A stretch of 64,000 nt of DNA from Curvibacter microcysteis (GCF_028649435.1 NZ_JAQSIN010000001.1); one strand, 5' to 3'. Numbered from the stretch's first letter, positions 43,988 through 53,452 are shown. Numbers and translations are program-made. Notes: generated by a model from the letters alone, not told the origin.

Positions 43988-44020
43988 ACCGCCGCGCGGC
44001 AACGTGCGGCGGTTTGCTTT
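43988..44020 (+). terminator. Hairpin and T-tract between carB and greA
   Basis: ACCGCCGCGC (43988-43997), loop GGCAAC, GTGCGGCGGT (44004-44013), ten pairs with one wobble, then TTGCTTTT. It ends carB transcripts, or if the CATAAT at 43965-43970 is a greA -10, it sits inside the greA leader. A small CCGTG/CACGG repeat precedes it. Confidence 0.65.
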
Positions 44021-44082
44021 TGGGCCTGCCCTGGCGCTTGTCAGGGCCGGCTCATCCCCGAATCAATGACGGAGTAAGGCCC

Positions 44083-44559
44083 ATGGCTACCATCCCCATC
44101 ACCAAGCGTGGCGCAGAGAAGCTGAAGGAAGAACTGCACCGCCTCAAGACCGTTGACCGCCCCTGGGTCATCAATGCCATCGCCGAGGCGCGTGCCCAAG
44201 GCGACCTGAGCGAAAACGCCGAATACGACGCCGCTAAGGACCGCCAAGGCTTCATCGAAGGCCGGATCCAAGAAATCGAAGGCAAGCTGTCAGCAGCCCA
44301 GGTCATTGACCCGAGCCAGCTCGATGCCGGTGGCAAGGTGGTGTTTGGTTCGACCGTGGAGCTGGAAGAAGAAAGCACGGGCGACGCGGTCAAGTACCAA
44401 ATCGTGGGTGAGGACGAAGCTGACCTCAAGCAAGGCCTGATCAATGTGTCCAGCCCGATCGCGCGGGCACTCATTGGCAAGGAAGAGGGCGATGTCGCTG
44501 AAGTGCAGGCGCCTGGTGGCGTCAAGCGCTACGAAATCGTTGCGGTTCACTACCTCTGA
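44083..44559 (+). CDS. greA: Transcription elongation factor GreA
   Basis: Rescues backtracked RNA polymerase by stimulating cleavage of the 3' RNA. The ATG at 44083 gives 158 residues, the usual length. The N-terminal coiled coil (about 1-75) carries the acidic tip: LSENAEYDAAKDRQGFIEGRI (about 44-64), with Asp and Glu residues that hold the catalytic Mg. The C-terminal FKBP-like domain (about 80-158) has VVFGSTVELEEE, ISVSSPIARALIGK-like INVSSPIARALIGKEEGD, and ends YEIVAVHYL. An ORF extension to 43981 runs through the upstream hairpin and is not used. Confidence 0.97.
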   Translation: MATIPITKRGAEKLKEELHRLKTVDRPWVINAIAEARAQGDLSENAEYDAAKDRQGFIEGRIQEIEGKLSAAQVIDPSQLDAGGKVVFGSTVELEEESTGDAVKYQIVGEDEADLKQGLINVSSPIARALIGKEEGDVAEVQAPGGVKRYEIVAVHYL

Positions 44560-44573
44560 AGCCGGCTGATCCC

Positions 44574-44999
44574 ATGTGGAGAAGCCGTTTGCCCCTGATG
44601 TTGGCGGGCCTCTGGTGGGGCAGCCTCAGCACGGTCGGATTTTGGGTCGTGCCGATGTTGTTTGCCCACTTGGCGACACCCGCGGTGGCGGGGGCTATGG
44701 CCGCCAAGCTGTTTGCGGCTCAGACCTGGGTGGGCTTGGGTTGCGGCCTGTTGCTTTTGATGTTGTCGCGTCCTCGGGGCGAGACCACGTTGGCGACCTG
44801 GGCCAAAGCCAATCTGGGGCTGGTGCTGGCGGCCATGCTCCTGGCCTTGCTGTCCGAGTTTGCGGTGGCGCCGCGCATTGTTGCACGTGACAACCTTGCC
44901 CTGTGGCACGGTGTCGGCACCGGCCTTTATGCTTTGCAGTGGTTGCTGACGGCGGCCGTGTTTTGGCGCATGGCGGGATCTTCGCATCGGACTGACTGA
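44574..44999 (+). CDS. DUF4149 membrane protein
   Basis: A 141-residue inner-membrane protein with about four helices (about 7-30, 45-62, 78-98 and 112-133). The opening LMLAGLWWGSLSTVGFWVVPMLFAHL and the central LLSEFAVAPRIVARDN followed by WHGVGTGLYALQWLL match the DUF4149 family common in Burkholderiales. No function is established. It starts 14 bases after the greA stop and is likely co-transcribed with greA, which is a common arrangement. Confidence 0.75.
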   Translation: MWRSRLPLMLAGLWWGSLSTVGFWVVPMLFAHLATPAVAGAMAAKLFAAQTWVGLGCGLLLLMLSRPRGETTLATWAKANLGLVLAAMLLALLSEFAVAPRIVARDNLALWHGVGTGLYALQWLLTAAVFWRMAGSSHRTD

Positions 45000-45004
45000 G
45001 CCCG

Positions 45005-45026
45005 CCTGCCCGCGTGGGCAGGTTGG
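45005..45026. terminator. Hairpin between convergent genes (DUF4149 and glycosyltransferase-like)
   Basis: CCTGCCC (45005-45011), loop GCGT, GGGCAGG (45016-45022), followed by TTGGGG. A stable seven-pair stem in the gap between convergent genes, but only a weak T-tract. Confidence 0.4.
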
Positions 45027-45038
45027 GGCGTCTGGGCT

Positions 45039-45803
45039 TCAGTCTTCGCGCCAGTGTTCGGCCACCCAGGTGGCCGGTTGAATGAAGCGAAAGCGGCGGT
45101 TGCGTCGTCCGGCCAAAGCGTCGGGCGGATTGCATTCACCGTGGAAAATCACCACCTTCGCGCCTTCGGGCACAAAGGGCGCGCGCCAGTAATTGCTTGG
45201 CCACCGGGGGATGCAGTGGTACTTGAAGCTGGGACACCAAGACGCGGGCCAGTAGCCCAGCTTGCCCTGGCGGTGCAGCACATCGGACAAGTAGGCCTGT
45301 TCGTTGCGGAAGCGCAGACGGATCTCTTCGAAGTGTTCGCGAAAGTAGCTCAGGACATCGGGGTGGGCGCCCAGTTGGAAGCGGTACACGGACGAGTTAC
45401 CCGTGATGCGCCAGGGGCGCTTGTAGTCGTGGATGATGAGGAATTCACCCGGTTGGGTGAAGAACTCGTCCAGAGAACCGGTGACGACCACATCGACATC
45501 GAGAAACAGGGCGGTGCCGCGCAAGCCGTGCAGGTCGGCGCTGAAGGTGGCCAGTTTGGTCCAGCCGCGCTCGGGAATGCCGGCAGGCAGGTCCAGGGCG
45601 GGGATGGGCAAGCACTGCACCTCGCTTCGGATGCCCGTGGTGTCGTCGGTCAGGCAGACAAAACGAAAGTCGCCACGCAGGTGGCGACGCACCATGGCGT
45701 AGAGGCGATTGACGTATTCGGGGCCGTATTTCGTGCCCCATTTCATGCAGATGACGTGGCGCTCGCCCTTGGGCGAGGGCTGCGTGTCCGGCGTGACGCT
45801 CAT
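45039..45803 (-). CDS. Glycosyltransferase-like protein (GT-A fold type)
   Basis: A 254-residue protein of unproven function. It begins, after a short linker, with HVICMKWGTKYGPEYVNRLYAMVRRHL and has FRFVCLTDD near 45-53, LDVDVVVTGSLDEFF near 101-115 (a D-x-D of the kind that binds metal and nucleotide sugar in GT-A enzymes) and SSVYRFQLGAHPDVL near 138-152. GKLGYWPASWCPSFKYHCIPRWPSNYWRAPFVPEGAKVVIFHGECNPPDAL near 178-228 ends with the metal-binding H-G-x-x-N-P-type motif. This resembles the GT8-like hypothetical glycosyltransferases of Burkholderiales. The ATG at 45803 is four bases after the yhbY stop, so the two are co-transcribed. Confidence 0.65.
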   Translation of the reverse strand: MSVTPDTQPSPKGERHVICMKWGTKYGPEYVNRLYAMVRRHLRGDFRFVCLTDDTTGIRSEVQCLPIPALDLPAGIPERGWTKLATFSADLHGLRGTALFLDVDVVVTGSLDEFFTQPGEFLIIHDYKRPWRITGNSSVYRFQLGAHPDVLSYFREHFEEIRLRFRNEQAYLSDVLHRQGKLGYWPASWCPSFKYHCIPRWPSNYWRAPFVPEGAKVVIFHGECNPPDALAGRRNRRFRFIQPATWVAEHWRED

Positions 45804-45807
45804 GGGC

Positions 45808-46281
45808 TCAGTCGGACTGGCGTTTCTTGATGGAGGTCTGCTTGGGCTTGGCACGCTTGACCTGGCCGCCAGCAGTCAAACGCTGGTTGCCAAGGACTCG
45901 CAGGGTTTTGACCTCAGGCTTGTGGCCTGCGCGCTTGCTGTACTTGAGCACCTTCACGTCACGAGGACCGGGCATGCGGTCTTCGTTTTCAGGGCGCTCT
46001 TTTTCGAGTTGCGGGCGCCACAGCACCAGCAGCTTGCCAATGTGCTGCACCGGTGCGGCATTGAGTTCATCGGCCAGCGTTTGGTAGATGAGTTCGCGAC
46101 CCGCGCGGTCGTCGGAGAACACGCGGACCTTGATGAGGCCGTGCGAGTTCAGTGCGAGGTCGACTTCCTTCTTGACAGCAGGGGTCAGGCCATCGCCGCC
46201 GATGAGCACGACGGGGTCAAGGTGGTGGGCATCGGCCCGGTGTTCCCGGCGCTGGGCTGGGGTAAGTTGAATTTGGGGCAT
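45808..46281 (-). CDS. yhbY: YhbY-type CRM-domain RNA-binding protein
   Basis: Small RNA-binding protein associated with pre-50S ribosomes in E. coli. The ATG at 46281 (MPQIQLTPAQRREHRADAHHLDPVVLIGGDGLTPAVKKEVDLALNSHGLIKVRV, given in part) yields 157 residues. The CRM domain covers about residues 5-95, with the GxxG loop appearing as IGGDGLT. E. coli YhbY is 97 residues; here a basic C-terminal extension (about 100-157, Lys/Arg-rich, ending KPKQTSIKKRQSD) is added. Divergent from rlmE across 70 bases, the usual yhbY/rlmE arrangement. Confidence 0.92.
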   Translation of the reverse strand: MPQIQLTPAQRREHRADAHHLDPVVLIGGDGLTPAVKKEVDLALNSHGLIKVRVFSDDRAGRELIYQTLADELNAAPVQHIGKLLVLWRPQLEKERPENEDRMPGPRDVKVLKYSKRAGHKPEVKTLRVLGNQRLTAGGQVKRAKPKQTSIKKRQSD

Positions 46282-46351
46282 GGCCGTATTATCGGGCTTG
46301 GCCGCCCCGTGAACCAGGGTGACCTGGCGGTAGTACCGCCGGCAAGGACAT

Positions 46352-47020
46352 ATGAAGATCAAAACGAAGAGCAAAAAAGTCAACAAGGCATGGTTGAACG
46401 ACCACGTCAACGACCCCTACGTCAAGCAGGCGGCCCGCGATGGCTACCGGGCGCGAGCGGCCTACAAGCTCAAGGAAATCGATGAAACCCTGGGGCTGAT
46501 CAAGCCGGGCCACTTGGTGGTCGATCTGGGCTCCACACCTGGCGCCTGGAGCCAATACGTGCGCCGACGCTTGTCGCCTGCGGGCGCGGCCGTGGGGGCC
46601 CTCAACGGCGCCATCATCGCGCTCGATCTGCTGCCGATGGAACCCATTGAAGGTGTGGTCTTCATCCAGGGTGACTTCCGCGAAGACAGTGTGCTGGCGC
46701 AGCTCGAATCGGTGGTGCAGGGCCGACCCGTGGACGTGGTCGTGTCGGACATGGCGCCCAACCTGTCAGGCGTCGAAAACGTCGATGCCGCTCGCATCGC
46801 GCACCTGGTTGAATTGGCCATTGAGTTCTCACAGAAGCACCTCAAATCTGAAGGGGCTTTGGTGACCAAGGTGTTCCATGGTAGCGGGTACACGCAGCTG
46901 GTTCAGTTGTTCAAGGACACCTTTCGGGTGGTCAAACCGATCAAGCCCAAGTCCTCGCGTGACAAATCTTCGGAGACTTTCTTGATCGGTATTGGCCTCA
47001 AGAAACCGGCCCAGGCCTGA
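46352..47020 (+). CDS. rlmE: 23S rRNA 2'-O-ribose U2552 methyltransferase RlmE (FtsJ)
   Basis: Methylates U2552 in the A loop of 23S rRNA, late in 50S assembly. The 222 residues include DGYRARAAYKLKEIDE (about 29-44) with the catalytic Lys, the SAM-binding VVDLGSTPGAWSQYV (about 56-70), VVSDMAPNLSGVENVD (about 130-145) with the catalytic Asp, VTKVFHGSGY (about 170-179) with the second Lys, and KPKSSRDKSSETFLIG near the end with the Glu. The family usually has LGAAPGGWSQ; the STPGAW variant is typical of beta-proteobacteria. The next gene is ftsH, as in many proteobacteria. Confidence 0.96.
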   Translation: MKIKTKSKKVNKAWLNDHVNDPYVKQAARDGYRARAAYKLKEIDETLGLIKPGHLVVDLGSTPGAWSQYVRRRLSPAGAAVGALNGAIIALDLLPMEPIEGVVFIQGDFREDSVLAQLESVVQGRPVDVVVSDMAPNLSGVENVDAARIAHLVELAIEFSQKHLKSEGALVTKVFHGSGYTQLVQLFKDTFRVVKPIKPKSSRDKSSETFLIGIGLKKPAQA

Positions 47021-47104
47021 GCCAGGTCAAGAAAATCGGGTAAATCCCAGTCAAAACCCTTGCTGGGCCCATGGGCGCGATCAATAAAAGCGATCGGCCC
47101 GCGA

Positions 47105-47133
47105 CTTGAAAGGCCTAAAATGGGCCCCAAGTT
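47105..47133 (+). promoter_or_regulatory. Heat-shock (sigma-32 type) promoter of ftsH
   Basis: CTTGAAA at 47105-47111 is the exact sigma-32 -35 consensus; 13 bases later CCCCAAGTT (47125-47133) matches the -10 consensus CCCCATnTA at the CCCCA and T positions. The ftsH start follows at 47166. A TAAAAT at 47116-47121 could be a sigma-70 -10 but has no matching -35. Confidence 0.6.
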
Positions 47134-47165
47134 TCCTTCCTTGACATTCGCTTCTGGAGCCCCGC

Positions 47166-49085
<1,920 letters not shown>

Positions 49086-49130
49086 TGCGACTTGGCAGTG
49101 CCTGTTTCAACCAGGCGCTGCATTCCTTCG

Positions 49131-49158
49131 AACGGGGCCTTGATCGGCCCCGTTTCTC
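49131..49158 (+). terminator. Intrinsic terminator after ftsH
   Basis: AACGGGGCC (49131-49139), loop TTGATC, GGCCCCGTT (49146-49154), then TCTC. Nine perfect pairs with a weak T-tract. It lies inside the upstream ORF extension of folP, which argues for the folP start at 49187. Confidence 0.6.
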
Positions 49159-49186
49159 ATTTCAGACTGGCAAAGCCCACTCCTTC

Positions 49187-50068
49187 ATGTTCTGGCAAAC
49201 CTCTCGCTTTCGACTTGAGTTGAATCGCCCCTTGGTGATGGGCATCGTCAACGCCACGCCGGATTCGTTTTCGGATGGCGGCCAGCATGCCAGCTTGCAG
49301 CAGGCGGTGGACCATGCTCGGCTCTTGCTCGAGCAAGGGGCCGACCTGCTCGACATCGGTGGTGAGTCCACCCGACCGGGCAGCCCCGCCGTGGGCCTGG
49401 ACGAGGAATGGGCCCGCATTGGGCCTCTGTTGCGCGAGTTGGTCCGTTGGGAGGTCCCGCTCTCGGTCGACACCTACAAGCCTGAGGTCATGCAGCGTGC
49501 GCTCGACCTGGGGGTGGACATCGTCAACGACATCTGGGCATTGCGCCAACCTGGTGCCCGTGACGTGGTGGCCGCCCACCCCAGCTGCGGCGTGTGCCTG
49601 ATGCACATGCACCGCGACCCCCAAACCATGCAGGTCTTGCCCATGGAGGGCGATGTGCTGCCCCAGGTGCTGGCCTTTTTGCATGACGCGAGCGCAGGCC
49701 TGATGGCCTGCGGCGTGGCACGTGATCGCATCGTGCTCGATGCCGGCGTGGGCTTTGGCAAAACCGTTGAGCAAAACTTTGCCTTGCTGTCCCGTCAGCA
49801 TGAGCTGGACCAAAGCGGCTGGCCTTGGTTGGCAGGTTGGTCACGCAAGTCTTCGCTGGGCGCGGTCACCGGTTTGCCGGTCGAAGACCGCCTGGTGCCC
49901 AGCACCACCGCTGCCGTGCTCGCCGCCGACCGGGGTGCGCGCGTGCTGCGCGTGCACGACGTTCGGGAGACGGTGGCAGCTCTCCAGGTATGGCAGGCGG
50001 TGCGTCAGGCGCAGGCGTCGCCAAGTCCCGTACATTCAAGCTCTGTTCACGCGTCCCATTCAGACTAA
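49187..50068 (+). CDS. folP: Dihydropteroate synthase
   Basis: Condenses p-aminobenzoate with dihydropterin pyrophosphate to dihydropteroate, the sulfonamide target. The ATG at 49187 (MFWQTSRFRLELNRPLVMGIV) gives 293 residues; an extension to 49085 would pass through the ftsH terminator. TIM-barrel motifs: VMGIVNATPDSFSDGG (about 16-31), DLLDIGGESTRPGSP (about 52-66), VPLSVDTYKPEVM near 90, VNDIWALR near 113 (family NDI-G), LMHMHRDPQTMQ near 138 (family MHMxGxPxxMQ) and AGWSRKSSLG near 220-229. Usual neighbour of glmM. Confidence 0.95.
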   Translation: MFWQTSRFRLELNRPLVMGIVNATPDSFSDGGQHASLQQAVDHARLLLEQGADLLDIGGESTRPGSPAVGLDEEWARIGPLLRELVRWEVPLSVDTYKPEVMQRALDLGVDIVNDIWALRQPGARDVVAAHPSCGVCLMHMHRDPQTMQVLPMEGDVLPQVLAFLHDASAGLMACGVARDRIVLDAGVGFGKTVEQNFALLSRQHELDQSGWPWLAGWSRKSSLGAVTGLPVEDRLVPSTTAAVLAADRGARVLRVHDVRETVAALQVWQAVRQAQASPSPVHSSSVHASHSD

Positions 50069-50074
50069 AAAAAC

Positions 50075-51409
50075 ATGACACGACTTTATTTCGGCACCGA
50101 CGGCATTCGAGGCACCGTGGGCCAGGCCCCCATCACCCCTGATTTTGTGTTGCGACTGGCCCATGCCGTGGGCCGGGTCCTGCGCCAGAACGAATCCCGC
50201 CCGACGGTGCTGATTGGCAAGGACACCCGCATCTCGGGCTACATGCTGGAGAGCGCACTTGAATCTGGCTTCAATTCCGCAGGCGTCGATGTGGTGTTGT
50301 TGGGCCCCTTGCCCACACCTGGCGTGGCCTACTTGACCCGCGCCCAGCGGGCCAGCCTGGGCGTGGTCATCAGTGCCAGCCACAATGCCTTTCAAGACAA
50401 TGGCATCAAGTTCTTCAGCGCGCAGGGGGCCAAGCTGCCTGACAGCTGGGAGCTCGACGTCGAGGCCGCCTTGCAGGAAGACCCGGTCTGGGCCGACTCG
50501 GCCTCCCTGGGCAAGGCGCGCCGTTTGGACGATGCCGCAGGCCGATACATTGAATTCTGCAAGAGCACGTTTGCCAACGAGCTGACCCTCAAGGGCCTGC
50601 GCATCGTGGTTGACGCGGCACACGGTGCGGCCTACCACATTGCGCCCAAGGTCTTTCACGAACTGGGCGCCGAAGTCATTGCCATGGGCTGTGCGCCTGA
50701 TGGCCTCAACATCAACCACGAGGTCGGCGCGACCCACCCTGAAGCCTTGGTGCGCTCAGTGCGGGCCAACCAGGCAGACCTGGGCATTGCCCTGGACGGC
50801 GATGCCGACCGCCTGCAAATGGTCGATGCCACCGGGCGCCTGTACAACGGGGACGAGTTGCTTTACTTGCTGGCGGTGGACCGTCTGGAGCGGGGCCTGC
50901 CGGTGCCCGGGGTGGTGGGCACTTTGATGACCAACATGGCGGTGGAGTTGGCGCTGCGTGACAAGGGCATCGACTTTGTTCGAGCCAAGGTGGGGGACCG
51001 CTATGTGCTGGAGCAACTCGAGCAGAAGGGCTGGCAGCTGGGCGGTGAGGGCTCGGGCCACTTGCTGGCACTGGATCGCCACACCACAGGTGACGGCTTG
51101 ATCAGCGCCCTGCAAGTGCTGCAGGCTTGTGTGCGCAGCGGCCGCACCCTGCCTCAGTGGTTGAGCGCATTGCGCTTGTTCCCGCAGACCCTGATCAACG
51201 TGCGTTTGCGTCCCGACCAGAAGTGGCAGCAAAATGCGCTGCTGCAGCAAGAGATCGTCGCCGTGGAGCAAGCGCTGGCGGGTGAGGGGCGGGTGCTGAT
51301 CCGTGCCAGTGGTACCGAGCCTTTGCTGCGGGTCATGGTGGAAGCGCGAGACGAAAACCAGGCCTCCAGCCTGGCCAACCGCCTGGCTGAAGCCGCTCGC
51401 AGCGCCTGA
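50075..51409 (+). CDS. glmM: Phosphoglucosamine mutase GlmM
   Basis: Converts glucosamine 6-phosphate to glucosamine 1-phosphate for peptidoglycan and LPS. The 444 residues have the start TRLYFGTDGIRGTVG (about 2-16), the active-site phosphoserine in GVVISASHNAFQDNGIKFF (about 97-115, Ser near 102), the Mg loop ALDGDADRLQMVD (about 237-249), the sugar-binding GGEGSGHL (about 323-330) and the phosphate-binding RASGTEPLLRVMVEA near 409-423. Six bases follow the folP stop, so folP-glmM is an operon. Confidence 0.97.
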   Translation: MTRLYFGTDGIRGTVGQAPITPDFVLRLAHAVGRVLRQNESRPTVLIGKDTRISGYMLESALESGFNSAGVDVVLLGPLPTPGVAYLTRAQRASLGVVISASHNAFQDNGIKFFSAQGAKLPDSWELDVEAALQEDPVWADSASLGKARRLDDAAGRYIEFCKSTFANELTLKGLRIVVDAAHGAAYHIAPKVFHELGAEVIAMGCAPDGLNINHEVGATHPEALVRSVRANQADLGIALDGDADRLQMVDATGRLYNGDELLYLLAVDRLERGLPVPGVVGTLMTNMAVELALRDKGIDFVRAKVGDRYVLEQLEQKGWQLGGEGSGHLLALDRHTTGDGLISALQVLQACVRSGRTLPQWLSALRLFPQTLINVRLRPDQKWQQNALLQQEIVAVEQALAGEGRVLIRASGTEPLLRVMVEARDENQASSLANRLAEAARSA

Positions 51410-51417
51410 GCCATCGG

Positions 51418-51436
51418 AGCCCGCGCAAGGCGGGCT
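51418..51436 (+). terminator. Possible terminator after glmM
   Basis: AGCCCGC, loop GCAAG, GCGGGCT, seven perfect pairs, 9 bases after the glmM stop. Only TT follows, so it may be a weak terminator. Confidence 0.4.
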
Positions 51437-51538
51437 TGGGCGAATCGCCGACCAGGCTCAAGGCCATGCCTCTGGCCTCTCGGTCGTCAAGGCCAGCGCA
51501 ACTGTTCAGGGCATGAGCGGGTCCTCGCAGGGCTGGCC

Positions 51539-51556
51539 CTGTCATCAATTTGCCGT
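51539..51556 (+). promoter_or_regulatory. Weak Pho-box-like site upstream of the acyltransferase
   Basis: CTGTCAT (51539-51545), spacer CAAT, TTGCCGT (51550-51556). The first heptamer is a perfect match to the Pho-box half-site and the second matches 4 of 7. The 331-base gap before the acyltransferase otherwise holds the glmM hairpin and the inverted repeat at 51559-51580. Confidence 0.35.
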
Positions 51557-51558
51557 TT

Positions 51559-51580
51559 GAGTGACATGGAGAGGTCACTC
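51559..51580. repeat. Inverted repeat GAGTGAC/GTCACTC
   Basis: GAGTGAC (51559-51565) and GTCACTC (51574-51580), perfect 7-bp arms around eight bases, about 160 bases before the acyltransferase start and three bases after the Pho-like site. It may be an operator or a leader hairpin. Confidence 0.5.
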
Positions 51581-51740
51581 TGACTGGCGAGACTTCTCCC
51601 CAGTGCAGGCCAAGTCCTTCACGCCGTGGTGGCGCTGGAGGCTGGTGAGCCAGGGGGTCGGCTGGATGTCCGCAGGCCCGTTTGACGGAGCGCGGCGACC
51701 CCGGTCCCGATCAGCTCGGTCTGTTGATCTGGAGACCGCG

Positions 51741-52589
51741 ATGAAAGAATTGCCCAACCCGACTTTCCCTTTGTCCCCTCTGGCCTTACCTCGGGGGTCA
51801 CTTCATCCACGCGACCACGCTGTTGACCGCCCGTACGGCGCGCCGGATGTGGCGCCTGGGCGCGGGGGCATTGAAGTTTCGTGGGCCCGACACCTGGACG
51901 AAGTTCGGGAAGCCCAACGACTGAGGTTCGACATCTTTGCCGGTGAAATGGGGGCCCGTTTGGCCACCTCGGTCCCGGGGCACGATGTGGATCTGTTCGA
52001 CGACTACTGTGAGCACCTGCTGGTGCGCGACGCTGGCACACGCCAAGTGGTTGGCACCTACCGCGTGCTCACCCCGGTGCAGGCCAAGCGCATTGGCAGC
52101 ACCTACAGTGACATGGAATTCGACCTGACCCGTCTGCGCAGCCTGCGCTCGCGCATGGTCGAACTGGGCCGCAGTTGTGTGCACCCAGCCCACCGCCAAG
52201 GTGGCGTGATCATGGCCTTGTGGGGGGCTTTGGCCGAGTTCATGGTGCGCAACCAGCTCGACACCATGATCGGCTGCGCCAGCATACCGATGCTGCACAA
52301 CGGCGTGGTGAGTGGCGATGCGGCCGCCAGCATCTGGCGCCAACTGCGTGAAACGCACCTGGCCCCGATCGAATACCACGTTCTCCCCCGCCTGGCCTTG
52401 CCGGTTGAGCAGCTCGATGCCAGCTTGGTGGTGGACCCTCCGGCCCTCATCAAAGGCTACTTGCGCCTGGGGGCTCGGGTGCTGGGCGCGCCGGCCTGGG
52501 ATCCTGATTTCAACACCGCTGATTTGCCGATGCTGATGCGCATCGCTGACCTGCCTTCGCGCTACCGCAAGCACTTCCTGGGTGTCTGA
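51741..52589 (+). CDS. OlsB-like N-acyltransferase (GNAT, Acetyltransf_5 type)
   Basis: A 282-residue acyltransferase resembling ornithine-lipid OlsB, which transfers a 3-hydroxyacyl chain from ACP to an amino acid. The ATG at 51741 (MKELPNPTF) follows GGAG; ORF bases up to 51561 lack family similarity. Motifs: EAQRLRFDIFAGEMGARL (about 61-78), DLFDDYCEHLLVRD near 88-101, VGTYRVLTP near 107, the key VELGRSCVHPAHRQGGVIMALWGALAEFM (about 137-165) and GCASI (about 174). This pattern (R-L-R-x-x-x-F-x-x-E, CDHLLV, LELGRSCV) is that of the OlsB/PF13444 group. No OlsA-type O-acyltransferase is in the window. One base overlaps the metallophosphoesterase, so the two are co-translated. Confidence 0.75.
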   Translation: MKELPNPTFPLSPLALPRGSLHPRDHAVDRPYGAPDVAPGRGGIEVSWARHLDEVREAQRLRFDIFAGEMGARLATSVPGHDVDLFDDYCEHLLVRDAGTRQVVGTYRVLTPVQAKRIGSTYSDMEFDLTRLRSLRSRMVELGRSCVHPAHRQGGVIMALWGALAEFMVRNQLDTMIGCASIPMLHNGVVSGDAAASIWRQLRETHLAPIEYHVLPRLALPVEQLDASLVVDPPALIKGYLRLGARVLGAPAWDPDFNTADLPMLMRIADLPSRYRKHFLGV

Positions 52590-53452
52590 TGCGTTTGAAC
52601 TTCGATGCACTGGCGGATTGGGCGACCGATGGGCGCCTGCCCGGGGGTGATTCGGAGGCCGATGCGGACGCATCACCGCCGCCTTACCGCGCCGTCTTCA
52701 TTTCGGACCTGCACCTGGGTACCCCAGGCTGTCAGGCCGAGGCCTTGCTGGACTTTCTCAAGCATCACCCCAGCCAGACGCTGTACCTGGTCGGGGACAT
52801 CATCGATGGCTGGCAATTGCGCCGGCGCTGGTACTGGCCACAAGCCCACAACGATGTGGTGCAAAAGCTGTTGCGCCGGGCTCGCAAGGGTTGCCACATC
52901 ATCTTCATTCCGGGCAACCATGACGAGTTTGCCCGCGGCTTTGTGGGCCATTCCTTTGGCGGCATTGAGGTGCAAGAGCAAGCGGTGCACACCACCTTGG
53001 ACGGACGCCGTCTTTGGGTCATCCACGGGGACCATTTCGACGGTGTGATTCAGTGTGCGAAGTGGCTGGCTTACCTGGGGGACAACCTCTACGAACTGCT
53101 GCTGCGCCTGAACCGGCACCTCAACCATTGGCGCGGTCGACTGGGCTTGCCTTACTGGTCTCTGTCGGCCTACCTCAAGGGCAAGGTCAAAAAAGCGCTC
53201 AACTACGTGATGGATTTTGAAGTGGCCGTGGCCGCCGAAGCCCGTCGACGTGGCCTACAGGGGGTGGTATGCGGCCACATCCACCGCGCCGAGATGCGGG
53301 TCATTGATGGCACTTTGTACTGCAATGATGGCGACTGGGTCGAAAGCCACACGGCCTTGGTTGAGCACCTGGACGGCCGATTGGAACTGGTGCACTGGAA
53401 CCCCGATACCGCCCAAACACGAGGCACTGAAGTCCAGGTGGTGACCGCTTGA
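52589..53452 (+). CDS. Metallophosphoesterase, PlcP-like (often named UDP-2,3-diacylglucosamine diphosphatase)
   Basis: A 287-residue calcineurin-fold phosphoesterase. Metal ligands: FISDLHLG (Asp40, His42), GDIIDGW (Asp70), PGNHDEF (Asn110, His111), HGDHFDG (His146) and GHIHRAE (229-235). It is often labelled LpxH-like, but LpxH has GNRDF where this has GNHDE. The body around YWPQAHNDVVQKLLRRARKG and YWSLSAYLKGKVKKALNY resembles PlcP of Sinorhizobium, a Pho-regulated phospholipase C that releases phosphate from membrane lipids in phosphate starvation. Its TGATG overlap with the OlsB-like gene and its place just upstream of ppk support a phosphate-related role; the activity is inferred. Confidence 0.7.
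   Translation: MRLNFDALADWATDGRLPGGDSEADADASPPPYRAVFISDLHLGTPGCQAEALLDFLKHHPSQTLYLVGDIIDGWQLRRRWYWPQAHNDVVQKLLRRARKGCHIIFIPGNHDEFARGFVGHSFGGIEVQEQAVHTTLDGRRLWVIHGDHFDGVIQCAKWLAYLGDNLYELLLRLNRHLNHWRGRLGLPYWSLSAYLKGKVKKALNYVMDFEVAVAAEARRRGLQGVVCGHIHRAEMRVIDGTLYCNDGDWVESHTALVEHLDGRLELVHWNPDTAQTRGTEVQVVTA

Noticed and set aside
40691..44002. An 1103-codon frame antisense to carB
   Set aside because: Shadow of carB; no domain or start signal.
52589..53452. Assignment as LpxH
   Set aside because: GNHDE replaces the GNRDF typical of LpxH and the gene lies in a phosphate cluster, so PlcP-like is preferred, though not proven.
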